This document shows, in pieces, positions 13,159 through 25,545 of a stretch of 64,000 nucleotides of DNA. The notes beneath the pieces are model-generated. The model had not been told where the DNA came from and did not search any database. It saw only the letters and a program-made list of their open reading frames with translations. The stretch's first letter is position 1; each line of letters opens with the position of its first letter. Source of the stretch: Terebella lapidaria (taxonomy: Eukaryota > Annelida > Polychaeta > Terebellida > Terebellidae); assembly GCA_949152475.1 (NCBI GenBank), contig OX424558.1, positions 33,490,651 to 33,554,650 of the forward strand, read 5' to 3'. A program made the translations under genes and the position numbers.

Positions 13159-13339
13159 CATGTGAGTGCCTGACTTTCTCGAGCGAAGGCAGATCAAGCG
13201 GCACTTTCACGTCACCAAACTACCCGCAGTTCTACCCGAAGGGAATCAACTGCATCCTCTACACATTTCTCGGGGACGTCGGCGAGATCGTAGAGATCAG
13301 CTTCTTCGAGTTCGACTTGCAACTTCCCATCATAAACAA
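13159..13339 (+). CDS. CUB-domain protein, exon 2 (N-terminal half of CUB)
   Basis: The acceptor CATTGCAG ends at 13158 and the donor is GTGAGT at 13340. The exon starts with two bases (CA) completing a split codon and then reads CECLTFSSEGRSSGTFTSPN, YPQFYPKGINC, ILYTF and EIVEISFFEFDLQ. These are the hallmarks of a CUB domain's first half: GTFTSPNYPxxYP, the second Cys after N, and the ISFFEFDL strand. CUB domains are extracellular beta-sandwich modules of about 110 residues with two disulphides. The exon ends in phase 2 (AA|), so the last codon is completed by exon 3. The CEC start and overall pattern resemble the first CUB of SOL-1-like AMPA-receptor auxiliary proteins. That subfamily call is from memory and only moderately sure. 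Confidence 0.9.
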
Positions 13340-13649
13340 GTGAGTTATTGGACGAAATATATGACTGATGTCAATGGATAGCCTCAGACTTTTTGTTATA
13401 CAACCGAAGCCAACATAACAGGCATATTCAACATTACATTGGATGTCATATGTGGGATTGTACACTGTGTCATTCAGTATTTCTCATATTTTTGGGACAG
13501 TTGATTCTAATTTGTGTACTAATTGTGTACGGTGGAGACTAGTACATTTTCCACAATACTCAACCAATTTAAATTTCAGGTGGAATATGGTAATGTTATG
13601 CATTATTTTATGCGAATATCATATTTCGTGTTCGAAGAACAATCTAATT

Positions 13650-16600
13650 CCTTATCATAATAAATCACATGGAATAACTAAAAGTTTTGGCATTTCCTAG
13701 TTATTGCGTGACCGAGTCAACTTAATAATACTTAATATTCAGGCTTCTGGCTTCTAGAATATCATTAGCTGACTAAAATCAGTATTCGTCAGTTAGAAGA
13801 ATGAAAAGTGAACATTTATATTGATTTAGACGTGTACCTGTCATTGCAATCTACTCAGACAAAATCCGTAATTGTAATGAATATTGTGCTGTCAGAAGTA
13901 ATTACATCATCTACAGACGGGTATCGAATTATGATACTCACTGCGTCTCAGACCACATTCATTTGCATGTTTCAATGGTATCATGTCATTATTCATCATG
14001 AAGTACGCTATGAAATAGAAGATGTTTATTAAAATTACATTACACTCGGTAGGTGAGGACATGTCGTTCGTTGTTTCCCGGTTAGATGCTTTTTATTCTC
14101 CGCTCAGAAATTCCGCCATTAAAAATAAAAATCCAAACATGTGAATTAGTTCAATCAGAATCCAGCAGGTGCAATACAGGTGTTATACCATCGTTTGAGA
14201 TTTGCCTCTGGATGAGATACTGACTTCACGTGCGAAGACGTAAAGCGTAGGAGACGTAAGCTTTCCGAATTCCTGAGCCGATGTGGCAAGTGTGTCCAGT
14301 TTCATCACCTCCGGAACTTCTTCTATTGCGACTTTGGCCAGGTTCTTGTTTTTTCCTGGAGACAAATTTATATTTTAGAACGTTACAATTTTCCCCAAAA
14401 GATAGATAAAGAGAAAGACCATCTCCATTTCGCTGCATTTCTATGTCGTCAGTCGTAGTTCGGGCTCTGCAAGTTACCGTACTTTAACGACTCTAGGCCC
14501 ACTTTATTATACCCTGTAGCCCACTTGTCCCAATTCCGTGCCCACCAACGAATATTTATCGAAACAAGTTAATCCTCTTAATGCTCAAAGGCTCAATTTT
14601 TATCACTACTGTCTGTGTCATACCGCATCCGCTTTGGTGTTGTGTCTATAGTTCGTGGTGAAAATTGGAAATTATCATAATTATAGACAGATATGTTTTT
14701 GTGTACTTGTATTTATATTGTCGACTGTTATGGCTAACAATTACTCATTAATCTTGTCTGTGGAATAACTGTCGATTTTGCCTAAAAGTTAGGAAAGGCT
14801 TTTCAGATTATCTTCATTTGCACTGTAATAATTAACTCCTCTAATTTGGGAGGTATGGTAAACTGTACATACAACCATCTTGTTATGTAGGTCCCAACAA
14901 TAGAAACAACTCAATAGTTTTCAACGTGCAGATAATGTGAATCACTACCAGTATCAAAATTAAGGATTAGTTGCTACAGAGGGCCTTGTACTTCTGCAAG
15001 TGATGACTCATAAAAATTGAGTGAATTTAAATATATTTATTTTGTTCTCACTTGTGGTGCACTATTTAGAACAAATATCATTATATTTTCTTCCTAGATG
15101 CAAATATTTTTTTTCCAAATCAATACATTAATTCGATATTCGAAAATGTTGAACTGTAGTAATTTTCAGTGGCAAGGAGAGCTCATTTTCATTATGGTGT
15201 GCGCTTGGGAGGGAGGGGTCTCAGGACGATTAATGCGCCACTTCCACTGCTCTCGTAATCCCCGAAGAATAAGCTAGAAGCCTGACATTGTCTCTCAACC
15301 CCGTTTAACAATGACATTTCAATCCCCGGCTGTCATACGGCTGACTCACCGTCACTAATTATAACCCAACAATAACTTTCTCATCCCGTATTTTCCACGT
15401 GGGAGCAGACCTTCACGGCTCATCTCTCCTAAATCACCAGGCGTTCATCAGGGGCTTCCAAGAGGTCACAAACACTTGGAAAAGACAACGCTGAAATGCC
15501 AGAGACAACAACAGCCACGCGGCCCTTTGCTCACTTTCGGGACCGTCTCACCACCCAAAATCTCTGCCTCCAAGGATATAATCCAAAATAGAAAAACAAA
15601 CTACTAAGATTTATTACGTGGGATCTATGTGTTATCCGTTCTTTGTTTTGCTCATCACGGGGATTAGGCACTTGTTGGGAGGCCTCAGTCCCCTTAGATA
15701 TCTAGGGTTGGGGAATGAGAGTGGGGAGCAGTGGGGATATAGGGCCGTGGCTATTTTCATGGGCCGTGTAATTGCTCATTATTTTGTCTCGGGGATTCAA
15801 TGATATATGACAAATATATCACACACAATGTTTTTGGTGTTTGCACATAAAGTTGTGGGGCCATTAAGACTGCGATTTTATCTCCCCATGCTTCGCCCTT
15901 GTCACATTGTTTATTCAATAGCCACATAAACTAGATACAATTATAATTTAGGTTGAAGATCTCTTAGGAAATCTGCGTCAAATTAGGTCATAGAACTGGA
16001 CGGACTGTAAAACACTTTTCCATCTGAACAATACCCAATTACTACAAACCATATGAGAATGATTAACCATCGTAGAACATGTCAAAGGGGGTAGTTGGGT
16101 TACCTGAATAATGGAGAATGTACGTTGAAGTGTATTTCTCATTGCAATTTAATCATAAAAAGAGCAACTGTAATGAATATCGTGCAGTTCTAAGTAATTA
16201 CATCATTCATTGACATTATCTAATTCTGATAATCAGTGCGCATCAAACCACTTTTATTTGCATATTTCGACGTTATTTTATTTTCGCTGTGCCATAATGT
16301 AAGTGACATATGTTGAACCTTCCTTTATTCTTTGCCCGCTGATATTCCGTTTTGTTTTGATTGAGCAATGAATAATGCATGGTGGATTAAGGAGAGTCTT
16401 GCATCATCCCTCATTGGCGACTCCTTGGAACTAATTGATATGTCAAAATACCACTTCTTCCGATTAAACAATCTTGGAAGTTGGAAGGGTTATCTTCACC
16501 CATAACCCATGGCCAATGTACAATATTCGATATGTGATATCCGTCATAGGATTGAGTATATGTGACATATGTGTGTATATGACAAAATACAGATAAATGT

Positions 16601-16738
16601 TTTTTAAATAAACTGACCCTTCATTGTGGTTCACCATTTATTCAACCAAGCAATATTTCGGCTGTAAAGCTATAACACTGCTGGGTTTCATAAGTAATCA
16701 TGCGTTATGCAAATATTATATGTATGAGAGATACAACG
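13650..16738. repeat. Array module 1 (type A)
   Basis: Full module, with the part-3 core near 14471. The AGATATCT palindrome is at 15696-15703 and the hairpin TGATATAT-GACAA-ATATATCA at 15801-15821. From about 14743 onward it is almost base-for-base identical to module 6 (from 32712), whereas before that point the two clearly differ. Confidence 0.85.
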
Positions 16739-19700
16739 ATTTCTTATAGATCACATGGAATAATCAATCGTGTCTGCTTTAATGATATTAACTGACTGAA
16801 TCAGTATTCATCATATGGAAAAATGGAAAATGTAAACATATCTTTGCGATCTACTCAAATAAAAGCAATAGTTGTAATGAGTATTGTGCTGTCCGACGTA
16901 TTTACATCATGCCTTGACCGTATCGAACTATAGTATTCAGTGTGCATTAACTCTCATTTGCATTTTCGGTGGGAATGTATGTATCAACAGGATTTTGATG
17001 ATGCCAATAAAACACCTAACATCAAGCACTTTCGTGGAAACAAAGCCTGACCAAACTTTTATACCTGAAGCCACACTGTTCTCACCAGGGACAGACAGTG
17101 TGGAAATATAGTTAATTTACAGTACACCAGATGGAATTAGTGCACAAGAAAACCTGTCGTTATACATTTCTAGTGTACGTTACGGAGTAGACGATGATTC
17201 GTCAAATTGTGATAGAATGTGAAGGATTTTGCTTTTCTTCCGACAATGGTAATAATTCTTCCACTGTACTCTCAGATATTATTGCCATCATTCTCAATCA
17301 GATGAAAACTCGCAAGTAAATTACTTTAATCGGAATCCAGCAGATGCAATAAAAAGGCATATCACCGTTTCATGATGACGTTCCCTCGAGTTTTGATTCC
17401 GGATGATGACTAGCTTCACATGCGAAGACATAAGCTTTCATAGCCTCGGAGCCGACTTGGAAAGTGTGTCCAGTTTCATCGCCTTCAAAACATGTGTAAA
17501 ATATTTTTATGGCTTTTTATGAATAAAGTGATATTTTAGAACATCACAATTGTCCCCCACCCCCTGAAATTTTTTTTATTTCACTGCATTTCTGTATCAA
17601 CATTCATGGCAAGAGATCAGCAAGTTACCGTACTTTAACGACTCCAAGTCCAATTTATTATACCCCACAACCCACTTGTCCCAATTCCGTGCCTGCAAAC
17701 GACAACACCCCGGAACCTGTTAATCCTCTTAGAGTTTTCAGACTGTCTGTGTCATCTCGCGTAGGTACTGGTCTTGTAACTTTACTTTGTGGTGACAATT
17801 GGAATTTTCATCATTATCATATTATACTGATGTTGTTTCAGCATATTTGCAATTTTTATGGTTGAAGTATTTGTCTTGTCTTGAAAATAAATGCTGCATT
17901 CACAGCCAGAGCAGGGTTTTCAATGCAGTCGTAATCAATTATTTCATAAAGTAAGATGTTATGGCGAATTGTACAGGCACCTGGTGATTAGAAACACAAC
18001 AATAGGCACTAATCAATAGTTTTGAGCATGTAAAATTTTGCTAATGCAGACCACTACCTGGATCATGACTGCAATAGGTACTCCAGATAGTCCCTATCAT
18101 CCGGAATTGTTGTTTGGTAAAAATAATGACTATACTCGTATGATTCGTATGGTGCCTTCATTCAAGACCAGGAAATTTCACCCAAGATGCAAAGAGCAGT
18201 GTATTTTTTAGTAGTGTATTTTTCAGTACCTACCTAATCATTTTTTTCAACAAAAAGCTGCAGTTTCATATTTGCGGAATATTTGCAAAAAAAATCGTCC
18301 GCTGCTGTTGATTTAATTCCTCTGGAGTAAGGTGAGTCACTTACGGTGGGGAGTTTGGTTGCAAAATGATTTTTCGAAATTCCTGTCTATCATCCCTAAC
18401 CTCGCGATTTTTCGTGATCTTGAAGTATATGCCAGACGCTTGACATTGTTCTCCAACTTTGTTCCACGATGATCTTATTATCTGCGGATGTCACCATCGC
18501 TAATTATAACCCAGTAATAACTTTTTCGTCCTTTTTCCAAACGGAAACATACCTTCATGGATCATTTTTAAATCACACGTCGTTCACCAGGGGGCTTCCA
18601 AAGGGGCCAGAAAGTCTTGAAATAAGACAATTCAGAAACGCCAGATAACAAAAGTGACGGCAGTCTCACGACCTAAAGCTTCTGCCCTGGAAATAGACTG
18701 CTTGGGAAAATAAAACTACTAAGATTCATCATGTGGGATCTACGTGTTATCAATCCAGTGTTTCGCTCATCACTCGGATTAGATACTTGCCGGAGGTCTC
18801 ACTCCCCTAAGATATCTAGCGGGTGGCAGCGGAGGAGGGGATATGTGGCCACAGATATTTTCATAGGGCCGTGTAAATGCTCATTATTTCATCCCCGAGA
18901 TTCCGATGATATATGGCGAATATATCACACCAGTCTTGGTCGTTTGGCTGTGATTTGGTCCTTACATTTTTCGCCCTTGCCACATTATTTATTCAATTGC
19001 AACATTAATTAGTAACATGTATAATCTGAGCTGAATACTTTCTGGAGATTTGAATTAAATAAAGTCATAAAGAGGGACCCGTTAACAAAATACGTCGGGT
19101 CATTTGCAAGTAGTGTAATATGGATGTTAAACATCCGTTCAAAAAAATAAAAAAAATAAGCGGGACGTTTTTCCTCTTAAAACAAATTGAGGAGCACTGT
19201 ATGGGCGTATTAGGTTACTGTCGTTCTAGCATAGACACATCTATGAAATATTATGACATTTTCAAAACAAAAATGATGCCATTCATAATGTCATTAAAAC
19301 TAAATTACTCCATGAGTGGATGATATAAAAGTCAAGAACATTTCAGTATTTCCTTCATCGATAATCAATGTGCTTAGTAATTTCCTCATTGGTACGCTAG
19401 TGACTAGTTTTTCAACTGTCCTTGTACAAATTTACATTAGGTGGAACTTTAAGTTTCAAAATTCATGAATGCTCTCCTTCTTTCCTCTCACCAAATTCAA
19501 ATTGGCCCTGTATCAGAACTCTCTCTGAATGAGAATATCAATGTCCACTGGTGTTCCGTTTTCGTTCGTCAAGCAATGAGAAGTAGAGCTTGGTTGAGGA
19601 AGCGTCATATGTCATCCCTCATTATGGACAACTTGAGATGAATTCGTGACTCAGAGACGGGACAAAATACCACTTATTTCATTTAGACGATCTCTGCAAT

Positions 19701-20211
19701 CTTCTGCCCAATGTACAATATTTAATATGTGATATTCATCATAATTGTGGATATAGGTGGCACGTGTCATGAAACTATATATTATAGCTCCATTAACATA
19801 GCATTCATCTGGTCACATAGGACACAAAAATAGTTGTATCGAACTGGCATAGCATTTGTTGTAGTTGTTCCCCTTGGATAATCAACAAGTAATGTTTGAT
19901 GATAATGATCATGCATGTTTAATTAGTTTAAACAGACCCAACATCTATTTGGTGCATCATTCAGAACATACACAATTTCTTTTGAATTCTGAATATTATT
20001 ATGATCCAAGACGGTAATAACAGTGTATTTGTAATAAATAACAACTACTTTTTTTTAAAACAAAAAACTGCAGTATTATGTTTTGAAACACATTTGCAAC
20101 GACGTGAGCTGTCGTAATTTTCAGTCAGATGAAGGCTGAAATCACAGTGAGTTACTGAATTCATAATTAGGTGGAGGGGCAGGGGGTCCCAGGATGATTA
20201 TTCCAAAGTCT
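16739..20211. repeat. Array module 2 (type B)
   Basis: Core near 17621. Part 6 starts at 18724, with AGATATCT at 18810 and the hairpin TGATATAT-GGCGA-ATATATCA at 18907-18927. 16739-17897 and 18711 to about 19850 match module 7 closely. The right end stops at a deletion junction around 20212 where the expected type-C module is missing. Confidence 0.85.
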
Positions 20212-21803
20212 AGTAGGCGGAACAAGCATCTGAGTTTCAGGTGATGTTGGAAATAACAGAAGACTAATATCAATATTTTTCAGAGTGTACTGTTTTGTTA
20301 ACACAAGTCACTATTAGTATCACAAGTGCGATATTAGTTTTTCTGGATTGTTTTCATAAATAGCATTGACCAAAAGTGTTGTTTGATAACAACAATGATT
20401 ATATCTGCAAGTAATTTCAAGTGTATTTAGATCTTATTAGTTCTTACTTGTTCGTTTATATTGATTTAGACGTGTACTTGTCATTACAATCTACTCAGAC
20501 AAAATCCGTAATGTTAATGAATACTGTGCTGTCAGAAGTAATTACATCATCTATTGACGGGTCTTAGACCACATTCATTTGCATGTTTCGGTAGTAGCAT
20601 ATCACTATTCATCATGTAGTACGCTATGAAATAAAAGATGTTCATTAAAATTACATTAAACTCGGGAGTTGGGAAAATTTTGTTGTTTCCCGGTTAGATG
20701 CGAACAGGCGTTTTATTCTCTCCTCAGAAATTCCGCGCTCAAAAATAAATGTCCAAACATACGAATTAGTTCAATCAGAATCCAGCAGATGCAATAGAAT
20801 GTTATACCACCGTTTGATATTTGCCTCTGACTAAGATACTGACTTTACGTGCGAAGACGTAAGGCATAGAAGACGTAAGCTTTCCAAATTCCTGAGCCGA
20901 CGTGGGAAGTATGTCCAGTTTCATCACCTCCGGAACTTCTTCCATTGCGACTTTGGCCAGGTTCTTCTTTTTTCCTGGAGACAAATTTATATTTTAGAAC
21001 GTTACAATTTTCCCCAAAAGATAGATAAAAAGAAAGACCATCTACATTTCGCTGCATTTCTATGTCGTCAGTCGTGGTTCGGGCTCTGCAAGTTACCGTA
21101 CTTTAACGACTCTAGGCCCACTTTATTATGCCCTGTAGCCCACTTGTCCCAATTCCGTGCCCACAGACGAATATTTATCGAAACAAGTTAATCCTCTTAG
21201 TGCTCAAAGCCTCATTTTTTATCACTACTGTCTGTGTCATATCGCATCGGCTCTGGTGTTGTGTCTATAGTTTGTGGAGAAAATTGGAATTTATCATAAT
21301 TATAGACAGATATGTTTTTGTGTACTTGTATTTATATTGTCGACTGTTATGGCTGACAATTACTCATTAATCTTGTCTGGGAAATAACTGTCCATTTTTC
21401 CTAAAAGTTGGGGAAGGCTTTTCAGATCTATCTTCACTTGCACTGTAATAATTAACTCCTCTAATTTGGAAGGTATGGTAAACTGTACTTACAACCATCT
21501 TGTTATGTAGGTCCCAACAATAGAAACAACTCAAAAGTTTTCGACGTGCAGATATGTGAATCACTACCAGTATCAAAATTAAGGATTAGTTGCTTCAAAG
21601 GGCCTTGTTCTTCTGCAAGTGATGATTCATAAAAATTTAGTGAATTTAAATAAATTTATTTTGTTCTCACTTGTGGTGCACTATTTAGAACATACATCAT
21701 TATATTTTTTCCTAGATGCAAATAATTTTTTTCCAAATCAATACATAAAATCAATTGCAAAAATGTTGAACTGTAGTAATTTTCAGTGGCAAGGGGAGCT
21801 CAT

Positions 21804-23750
21804 GAATAGAATAGAATAGAATAGAATAGAATAGAATTTATTTCGACACACTTAAATGTATTTACATGAGGGATTACAAAAGAACTGTTTGATAGAAGTC
21901 CGGACTTCACATAGCCACAGTTGACTGTCTTCCCATGAAGCCCGTTTTGATGAAATAATAGTCACGGTAACCTAAGAAAAAAAAATAATAATGGCAATAA
22001 TAATACTAAAAAAGGTGGACAAAATCAATAATAAGCTCTCAAAACGGTGCACGACAATTATATGCCAGTGAGATGATGGATGAGAGTGAGAATGAAGTTG
22101 TCCTTTCGGGAAAGAGCCGCCGTTGGTTGATAGCTGGTGAATGAAAAACCCCGCCAGTAACATGAATGAAAATATTTTCAGCCAAGTCAGAGGCTTGTAC
22201 AGGAAGGGGAACCAACTTATGGACGGCAATCCGGACATACATTGTTTTGACACTTTACGGTTGATTTATATTGGTCTGTAAGACGTTTTGATATTTTTTG
22301 CTTGAATGTATTACGATTTTTTATTGAATGTATATCATTTCCCATTATATTCCAATTTTTCCCTGCTATATTTCGGGGGGAGCGTTGTGACAGATGTGAT
22401 CGGCTTATCGTGAGAGTCACGTGGTTGATTGACGGGTTTTTATATGTATATATGTTTCAGGGAAAAAGCCCTGAAATGATATAGGCAACCGATTCGACCT
22501 GTAGTCATGTACAAGTAGAGCAGTAAATAACTTATGTACGTCTGGTACCTTTAGTATTTTGTCTTTCTTGAATAGCGGGTCAGTGTGTGCATTATATTTT
22601 TTGTTGTTTATTATTCTGATAACCTTCTTTTGCAGAGTAAATATTTTGTTTGCAGATGCAGCATGTCCCCAGGCAGTGATGCCATACGTAATATGGCCAT
22701 GAAATAGTGCGAAATAAATTGCTTTCAGTGCATCAAGTGGAAGAAATTTTTTTACTCTCTTTAACATGCAGATAGTGCCGCATAACTTTGTTTTAAGTTT
22801 TGATATATGTGCTTTCCAAGAGAGTTGCTCGTCAATTGTGAGCCCGAGGAATTTGACAGTTGGAAGGCGGAGTATTTCAACATCATTTAGACTCAAATTT
22901 AGGTCCTCGTTAGGCGGTATCCGCTTATTTGAAAATAAAGAATGGTTGGTTTTTTAACATTAATGGCTAATTTGTTAGCTTTGAACCAGCAGTCAAGTTT
23001 TTTTAATTCATAATTAGTTTTCTGATATAAATAAGTTACGTTTGTACCTGACATATATACAGTAGTGTTATCTGCGTAAGACAATAAATTTAATTCCGTT
23101 GATGCTTTCACGTCATTTATGTAAATCAGGAATAATATGGGTCCCAAGATGTTTCCTTGAGGAACACCACAGGTTATATTTTTAAGTGAAGAACAGTAGT
23201 CATTTATCTGCACAAACTGTTTTCTATTAGTAAGGTAGTTCCTAAACCACTCAAGGCAAATTCCACGTATTCCATAATATTCAAGTTTCCTCATCAAAGT
23301 GTCATGGTTAATGGTATCAAAAGCTTTTGATAGATCTATGAAGACCGCTAAAGTTGACTCTCTAGTTGGTTTGTTATCACCGTCAGATATATCCTGAATT
23401 AGTTGCAAAATGGGATGTATAGTGGAGTGTTTCTTTCTGAAGCCATATTGGTGTTTGTTTAAGATATTGTTACACTCCAGAAAACTTGTTAGTCGATTGC
23501 ATATCAGCTTTTCCAGGAGTTTCGATATAGCAGGGAGTAGGCTGATAGGTCGATAATTATTCATGAGCTTATTATTACCGGTTTTAAAAATTGGAATCAT
23601 TTTTGCAATTTTAAGATCCTGGGGCACTACACCAGTACTTATGGACTGGTTGAATATATGCGTCAATGGGATAGCTATGGTATCAACGATTTCTTTAAGA
23701 AGTTTGGAAGACATATTATCATGACCTTGGCTAGTTTTAGATTTCAGCTT
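21804..23750 (-). mobile_element. 5'-truncated CR1/Jockey-type LINE insertion
   Basis: The insertion splits module 3 cleanly. The sequence 'gagctcat' on the left and 'cattttcattatgg' on the right is continuous in modules 1 and 6, and a 3-4 bp target duplication (CAT or TCAT) flanks the element. The element lies on the minus strand. Its 3' end, at low coordinates, carries an AAATAAA-like signal followed by about six 5-bp units (GAATA on the plus strand, 21804-21837), a microsatellite tail typical of CR1/L2/Jockey-superfamily LINEs. The 5' part, with the endonuclease and the start of the RT, is missing. Because empty sites exist in sister modules, it inserted after the A modules had duplicated. 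Confidence 0.88.
22217..23750 (-). pseudogene. Non-LTR reverse transcriptase, broken
   Basis: Reading from 23750 down, the frame shows NYRPISLLP, YGFRKKHST, motif A (FIDLSKAFDTINHDT, catalytic Asp), motif B (GVPQGN...GPILF), and motif C as YADN where RTs have YADD. The second catalytic Asp is therefore Asn (codon at 23067-23069), which should abolish polymerisation. A frameshift falls at a run of six T at 22950-22955. The thumb/C-terminal part (VKFLGLTIDEQLSWKAHI) continues in a second frame to about 22420, and a second shift leads to the C-terminus (KNRNTFKQKISKRL) ending near 22217. The apparent start Met at 23757 comes from flanking target DNA, not from the element. RT identity is certain; the clade is not. 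Confidence 0.92.
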
Positions 23751-25545
23751 CATTTTCATTATGGTGTGTGCTGGAGAGGGAGGGGTATCAGGACGATTAA
23801 TGCGCCACTTCCACTGCTCTCGTAATCTCCGAAGAATAAGCCAGAAGCCTGACTTTGTCTCTCAACCCCGTTTAACAATGACATTTCAATCCCCGGCTGT
23901 CATACGGCTGACTCACCATCACTAATTATATCCCAGCAATAACTTTCTCATCCCGTATTTTCCACGTGGGAGCAGACCTTCACGGCTCATCCCCCCTAAA
24001 TCACCAGGCGTTCATCAGGGGCTTCCAAAGAGGTCACAAACACTTGGAAAAGACAACGCTGAAATGCCAGAGACAACAACAACAGTGACGCGGCCCTTTG
24101 CTCACTTTCGGGACCGTCTCACCACCCAAAATCGCTGCCTTCATGGACATAATCCAAAATAGAAAAACAAACTACTAAGATTTATTACGTGGGATCTATG
24201 TGTTATCCGTCCTTTGTTTCGCTCATCACGGGGATTAGGCGCTTGTTGGGAGGCCTCAGTCCCCTTAGATATCTAGGAATGAGAGTGGGGAGCAGTGGGG
24301 ATTTAGGGCCGTGGCTATTTTCATGGGCCGTGTAATTGCTCATTATTTTGTCTCGGGGATTCAGTGATATATGACAAATATATCACACACAATTTTTTTG
24401 GTGCTTGCACATATTGTTGTGGGGCCATTATGACTGCGATTTTATCCCCCCGCCTCCCCTCTTGCTTCGCCCTTGTCACATTCTTTATTCAATAGCCACA
24501 TAAACTAGATACACTTATAATCTAGGTTGAATACCTTTTGGGAAATCTGCATCAAATTAAGTCATAGAGCAGGACGGACTTGAAAACACTTTTCCATCTT
24601 AAACAATACCTAATTGAGACAAACCATATGAGAATGATTAACCATAGTAGAACAAGTCAAAGGGGGTAGTTGGGTTACCTGAATAATGGAGAATGTACGT
24701 TGAAGTGTATTTCTCATTGCAGTTTAATCAGAAAAGAACAACTGTAATGAATATCGTGCAGTCCTAAGTAGTTACATCATTAATTGACATTATCAAATTC
24801 TGATAATCAGTGCGCATCAACCCACTTTCATTTGCATATTTCTACATAATTTTATTTTCGCTGTGCCATAATGTAAGTGACATATGTTGAACCTTCCTTT
24901 ATTCTTTGCCCGCTGATATTCCGTTTTGTTTTGATTGAGCAATGAATATTGCATCGTGCATCAAGGAGAGTCTTGCATCATCCCTCATTAGCGACTCCTT
25001 GGAACTAATTGATATGTCAAAATACCACTTCTTCCGATTAAACAATCTTGGAAGTTGGAAGGGTTATCTTCACCCATAACCCATGACCAATGTACAATAT
25101 TCAATATGTGATTTACATCATAGGATTGAGTATATGTGACATCTGTATGTATATGACAAATACAGGTAAATGTTTATAAATAAATTGACCCTTCATTGTG
25201 GTTCACCATTTATTCGACCAAGCAATATTTCGGCTGTAAAGCTTTAACCCTGCTGGGTTTCATAAGTGATCTTTGCGTTATGCAAATATTACATGTATGA
25301 GAGATACAACGATTTCTTATAGATCACATGGAATAATCAAACGCGTCTGCTTTAATGATATTAACTGACTCAACCAATTTTCATCATATGGAAAATGTAA
25401 ACATATCTTTGCGATCTACTCAAATAAAAGCAATAGTTGTAATGAGTATTGTGCTGTCCGAAGTATTTACATCATGCCTTGACCGTATCGAACTATAGTA
25501 TTCAGTGTGCATTAACTCTCATTTGCATTTTCGGTGGAAATGTAT

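Larger units (their letters stand above)
20212..25310. repeat. Array module 3 (type A with remnant of a C module)
   Basis: 20215-20440 is the tail of an otherwise deleted type-C module, equivalent to about 31535-31760. From 20455 it is a type-A module with its core near 21091. It is interrupted by a LINE at 21804-23750, after which homology resumes exactly ('cattttcattatggtgtg'). The hairpin is GTGATATAT-GACAA-ATATATCAC at 24364-24386. TTAA at 24557-24560 is the empty-site equivalent of the MITE pair in module 9. Confidence 0.85.

Noticed and set aside
14183..14438. Overlapping minus-strand frames (MSPGKNKN..., MQRN...) repeated at about 20802, 32069 and 39527
   Set aside because: Two overlapping frames are retained equally in recent copies, and type-B and type-C modules do not keep them. 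They are a by-product of DNA duplication.
18731..19012. 93-residue open frame repeated at 28491-28772 and 35833-36153 (MWDLRVINPVFRSS...)
   Set aside because: It looks conserved only because the type-B modules are near-identical DNA. The homologous DNA in type-A modules reads in a different frame (MGSMCYP...), and module 10 breaks it. No protein-level selection is visible.
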